Source: JAFGJU01 sp964570935 (GTDB taxonomy: Bacteria; Eisenbacteria; RBG-16-71-46; JAFGJU01). From it: 7,367 nt of DNA. The stretch spans positions 1 to 7,367 of the forward strand of contig CAZMZP010000072.1 in assembly GCA_964570935.1 (NCBI GenBank), read 5' to 3'. The translations under genes and the position numbers were made by a program. Under the pieces are notes generated by a model, which made no database searches, was not told the origin of the DNA, and was given only the letters and a program-made list of their open reading frames with translations. Shown piece by piece: positions 6,057 to 7,367 of this stretch. Each line of letters opens with the position of its first letter. Position 1 is the stretch's first letter.

Positions 6057-6761
6057 CTACTTCGCCTTGGAGTGCTTCTTATCCGGTTCCTTCTCGAGCT
6101 CGCACGCCACGCACGGGTCCATGTAACACATCATGTCGTTGAACTGTTCCTTCTCGACGCACGGCGGGCTCAGGTTCGCGCAGCCGCCGCATATCGCCTT
6201 GTCCGGCTCTGCGAACGTGCATCTCAACGAGCACGCCGGACACACGTACATGCAACCACCGCACAGCCTGCATTCTTCCGACTTCACGTCGAACGGGGTA
6301 CCGATGCTGCGCTTCTCGCCGCGGCCGCGGAAGCCGATGGCCTTTGCCATCATCTGCTCCTCGCACATGCGAGTGCACAGGCCGCAGTATACGCAATCCT
6401 CGAACTCCTGCTTGAACCTCTGCTGCCGCACTTCGTGGGCGGAGGCGAGGTCCTGGACTATCTTGGACTGCGGGCACGAGGCGAGAAGGAGCTCGAGCAC
6501 CATCTTGCGCGCCTTGACGACTCGTGCGGACGCCGTACGCACCTTGAGGCCTTCCTCGACCGGATACGTGCAGGCGGAGACCAACTTCGCCCTCGGTCCC
6601 TCCCCTATCTCCACCACGCAGAGGCGGCATGCGCCATACGGCGTCAGCCCCTCCATGTAGCAGAGAGTCGGGATCGGAAACCCGAGGAACTGGGCCGTCT
6701 CGAGTATCGTCGTTCCCTCCTCGACCTGAACATCGAGGTTATTGATGTAGAGTTTTACCAT
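6057..6761 (-). CDS. NuoG/HydA-type N-terminal Fe-S protein (2Fe-2S plus several 4Fe-4S sites)
   Basis: A 234-residue soluble electron-transfer protein. Residues 1-75 form a plant-type 2Fe-2S ferredoxin domain with C34, C45, C48 and C64 (in TLCYMEGLTPYGACRLC and SAC), as in NuoG and [FeFe]-hydrogenase subunits. A linker follows in which the His-Cys 4Fe-4S motif of NuoG is reduced to a single C96 (ASCPQSK). Then come two ferredoxin-like clusters, C123/C126/C129/C133 and C164/C167/C170/C174, both CX2CX2CX3C. More cysteines follow (C177, C181, C191, C194, C201, C212, C217, C220), for 21 in all. No molybdopterin or H-cluster domain is attached, so it is an electron wire and not a catalytic subunit. 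The ATG at 6759-6761 is preceded by GGAAGGGA. The gene lies 81 bp after the NuoF-like gene and 27 bp before the GltB-like gene, so it probably links their flavins. Confidence 0.88.
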   Translation of the reverse strand: MVKLYINNLDVQVEEGTTILETAQFLGFPIPTLCYMEGLTPYGACRLCVVEIGEGPRAKLVSACTYPVEEGLKVRTASARVVKARKMVLELLLASCPQSKIVQDLASAHEVRQQRFKQEFEDCVYCGLCTRMCEEQMMAKAIGFRGRGEKRSIGTPFDVKSEECRLCGGCMYVCPACSLRCTFAEPDKAICGGCANLSPPCVEKEQFNDMMCYMDPCVACELEKEPDKKHSKAK

Positions 6762-6791
6762 CGCGTCCCTTCCTGATTCTGGGTCCCAATC

Positions 6792-6805
6792 CGGCGTTCG
6801 CGCCG
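6792..6805. other. Small hairpin between the NuoF- and NuoG-like genes
   Basis: CGGCG-TTCG-CGCCG is a perfect 5-bp stem with a 4-base loop in the 81-bp gap between two operon genes. In the minus-strand mRNA the loop reads CGAA. No T-tract follows, so it is not a clear terminator; it could stabilise or mark processing of the transcript, or be chance in GC-rich sequence. No gene fits in this gap. Confidence 0.3.
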
Positions 6806-6842
6806 CCCTCCGGGCCGACTCGCGCCCGCCACTTCACTTCCC

Positions 6843-7367
6843 CTATTTCACGTCCACGGCGTCGAACTTGCAGACGCTCTTGCAGGCGCCGCACTTTATG
6901 CACTTGGCCATGTCTATGACATGCAGCTTCTGCTTCGCCCCGGTGATGGCGGTCTCGGGGCACGCCCTGGCGCACACCATGCAGCCGGTGCACTTGTCGT
7001 TTATCGAATACGTGATTAGCGGCTTGCAGACCCCGGCCGGACAACGCTTGTTCTTGATGTGCTCTTCGTACTCGTCCTTGAAGTACCGGAGCGTGGACAG
7101 CACCGGGTTGGGGGCCGTCTGTCCCAGGCCGCACATCGTCGTGTCCCTGACTACGTTCGCCAGCTCCTCCAGGAGGTCGAGACTCTCCAGCGTCCCTTCT
7201 CCCTTCGTGACGTCGTCCAGTATCTCGTACATGCGCTGAGTGCCCTTCCGGCACGTGTAGCACTTGCCGCAGGACTCGTCCTTGAGGAAGTTCATGAAAT
7301 ACTTGGCGATGTCCACCATGCACGTGTTCTCGTCCATGACGATCATGCCGCCGGAACCCATGATGGA
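6843..7367 (-). CDS. NuoF/HydB-like NAD(P)H-binding flavoprotein subunit, C-terminal part (5' end outside window)
   Basis: At least 174 residues, open at the right edge: the two codons before the first in-window ATG (7359-7361) read Ser-Ile in frame, and the family has GSGGMIVMD internally, so the true start lies beyond 7367. Counting from that Met, GSGGMIVMD (2-10) and CGKCYTC with C77 in TMCGLGQTAPNP (C31, C34, C37, C77) form the 4Fe-4S site of NuoF-type subunits, which pass electrons from NAD(P)H-reduced FMN. The C-terminal tail adds two ferredoxin-type 4Fe-4S clusters, C124/C127/C130/C134 and C154/C157/C160/C164. This tail is typical of HydB and other NuoF relatives in soluble, often bifurcating, anaerobic complexes, and absent from standard complex I NuoF. 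The Rossmann and FMN region and any NuoE-like partner gene would lie to the right. First visible gene of the operon leading to the GltB-like protein. Confidence 0.9.
   Translation of the reverse strand, partial: SIMGSGGMIVMDENTCMVDIAKYFMNFLKDESCGKCYTCRKGTQRMYEILDDVTKGEGTLESLDLLEELANVVRDTTMCGLGQTAPNPVLSTLRYFKDEYEEHIKNKRCPAGVCKPLITYSINDKCTGCMVCARACPETAITGAKQKLHVIDMAKCIKCGACKSVCKFDAVDVK

Noticed and set aside
5706..6776. 356-codon plus-strand frame opposite the GltB- and NuoG-like genes
   Set aside because: It spans two real minus-strand genes and their gap, lacks motifs and has antisense-type composition.
6843..7361. Treating the ATG at 7361 as the start of a short ferredoxin-like gene
   Set aside because: The frame stays open to the window edge and the residues around it match an internal NuoF motif, so it is a truncated longer gene.
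1..7367. CRISPR array, tRNA, rRNA, transposase or attachment sites
   Set aside because: No regularly spaced repeats, no cloverleaf-like sequence in any intergenic gap and no recombinase motif were found on reading.

Overview
The window looks like a piece of chromosome from an uncultured, GC-rich, probably strictly anaerobic bacterium. Almost every gene has a clear Shine-Dalgarno sequence. The divergent intergenic region near 1.4-1.6 kb holds two good sigma-70-type promoters, which argues for Bacteria over Archaea. The anaerobic signature comes from a NuoF/HydB-type flavoprotein, a cysteine-rich NuoG-like Fe-S protein, a stand-alone FMN glutamate-synthase-like protein and a class A flavodiiron protein. 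I cannot assign a phylum from sequence alone.

Layout. Positions 1-124 are a very GC-rich, hairpin-prone spacer. From 125 to 1378 on the minus strand lie a short zinc-ribbon protein and, downstream of it, a beta-ureidopropionase-like carbon-nitrogen hydrolase, probably co-transcribed from a promoter at 1425-1453. A divergent promoter at 1507-1536 drives a plus-strand AAA ATPase of the DUF4143 type (1589-2902). Its start region holds two perfect inverted repeats (1538-1554 and 1559-1576) between promoter and Shine-Dalgarno, which look like operators. The ATPase converges on a minus-strand flavodiiron protein gene (2992-4173).

From 4446 to the right edge there is a minus-strand operon, transcribed right to left: a NuoF-like subunit cut by the window edge, a small NuoG-like 2Fe-2S/4Fe-4S protein, and an FMN-binding glutamate-synthase-like protein. 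It ends at a convincing hairpin terminator (4258-4299), so the flavodiiron gene is probably a separate transcript.

How the genes may work together (inference). NuoF would take electrons from NAD(P)H through FMN. The NuoG-like protein and the ferredoxin tail of NuoF would conduct them over several Fe-S clusters to or from the GltB-like FMN protein. That protein has no glutaminase domain and lacks the usual 3Fe-4S cysteines, but carries a four-cysteine motif at its N terminus. This could be an ammonia- or ferredoxin-linked glutamate synthase, or an uncharacterised NuoF-based, possibly electron-bifurcating, oxidoreductase. The flavodiiron protein would protect such oxygen-sensitive clusters by reducing O2 or NO. 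The ATPase looks like an accessory insertion. I saw no CRISPR array, transposase, tRNA or rRNA.
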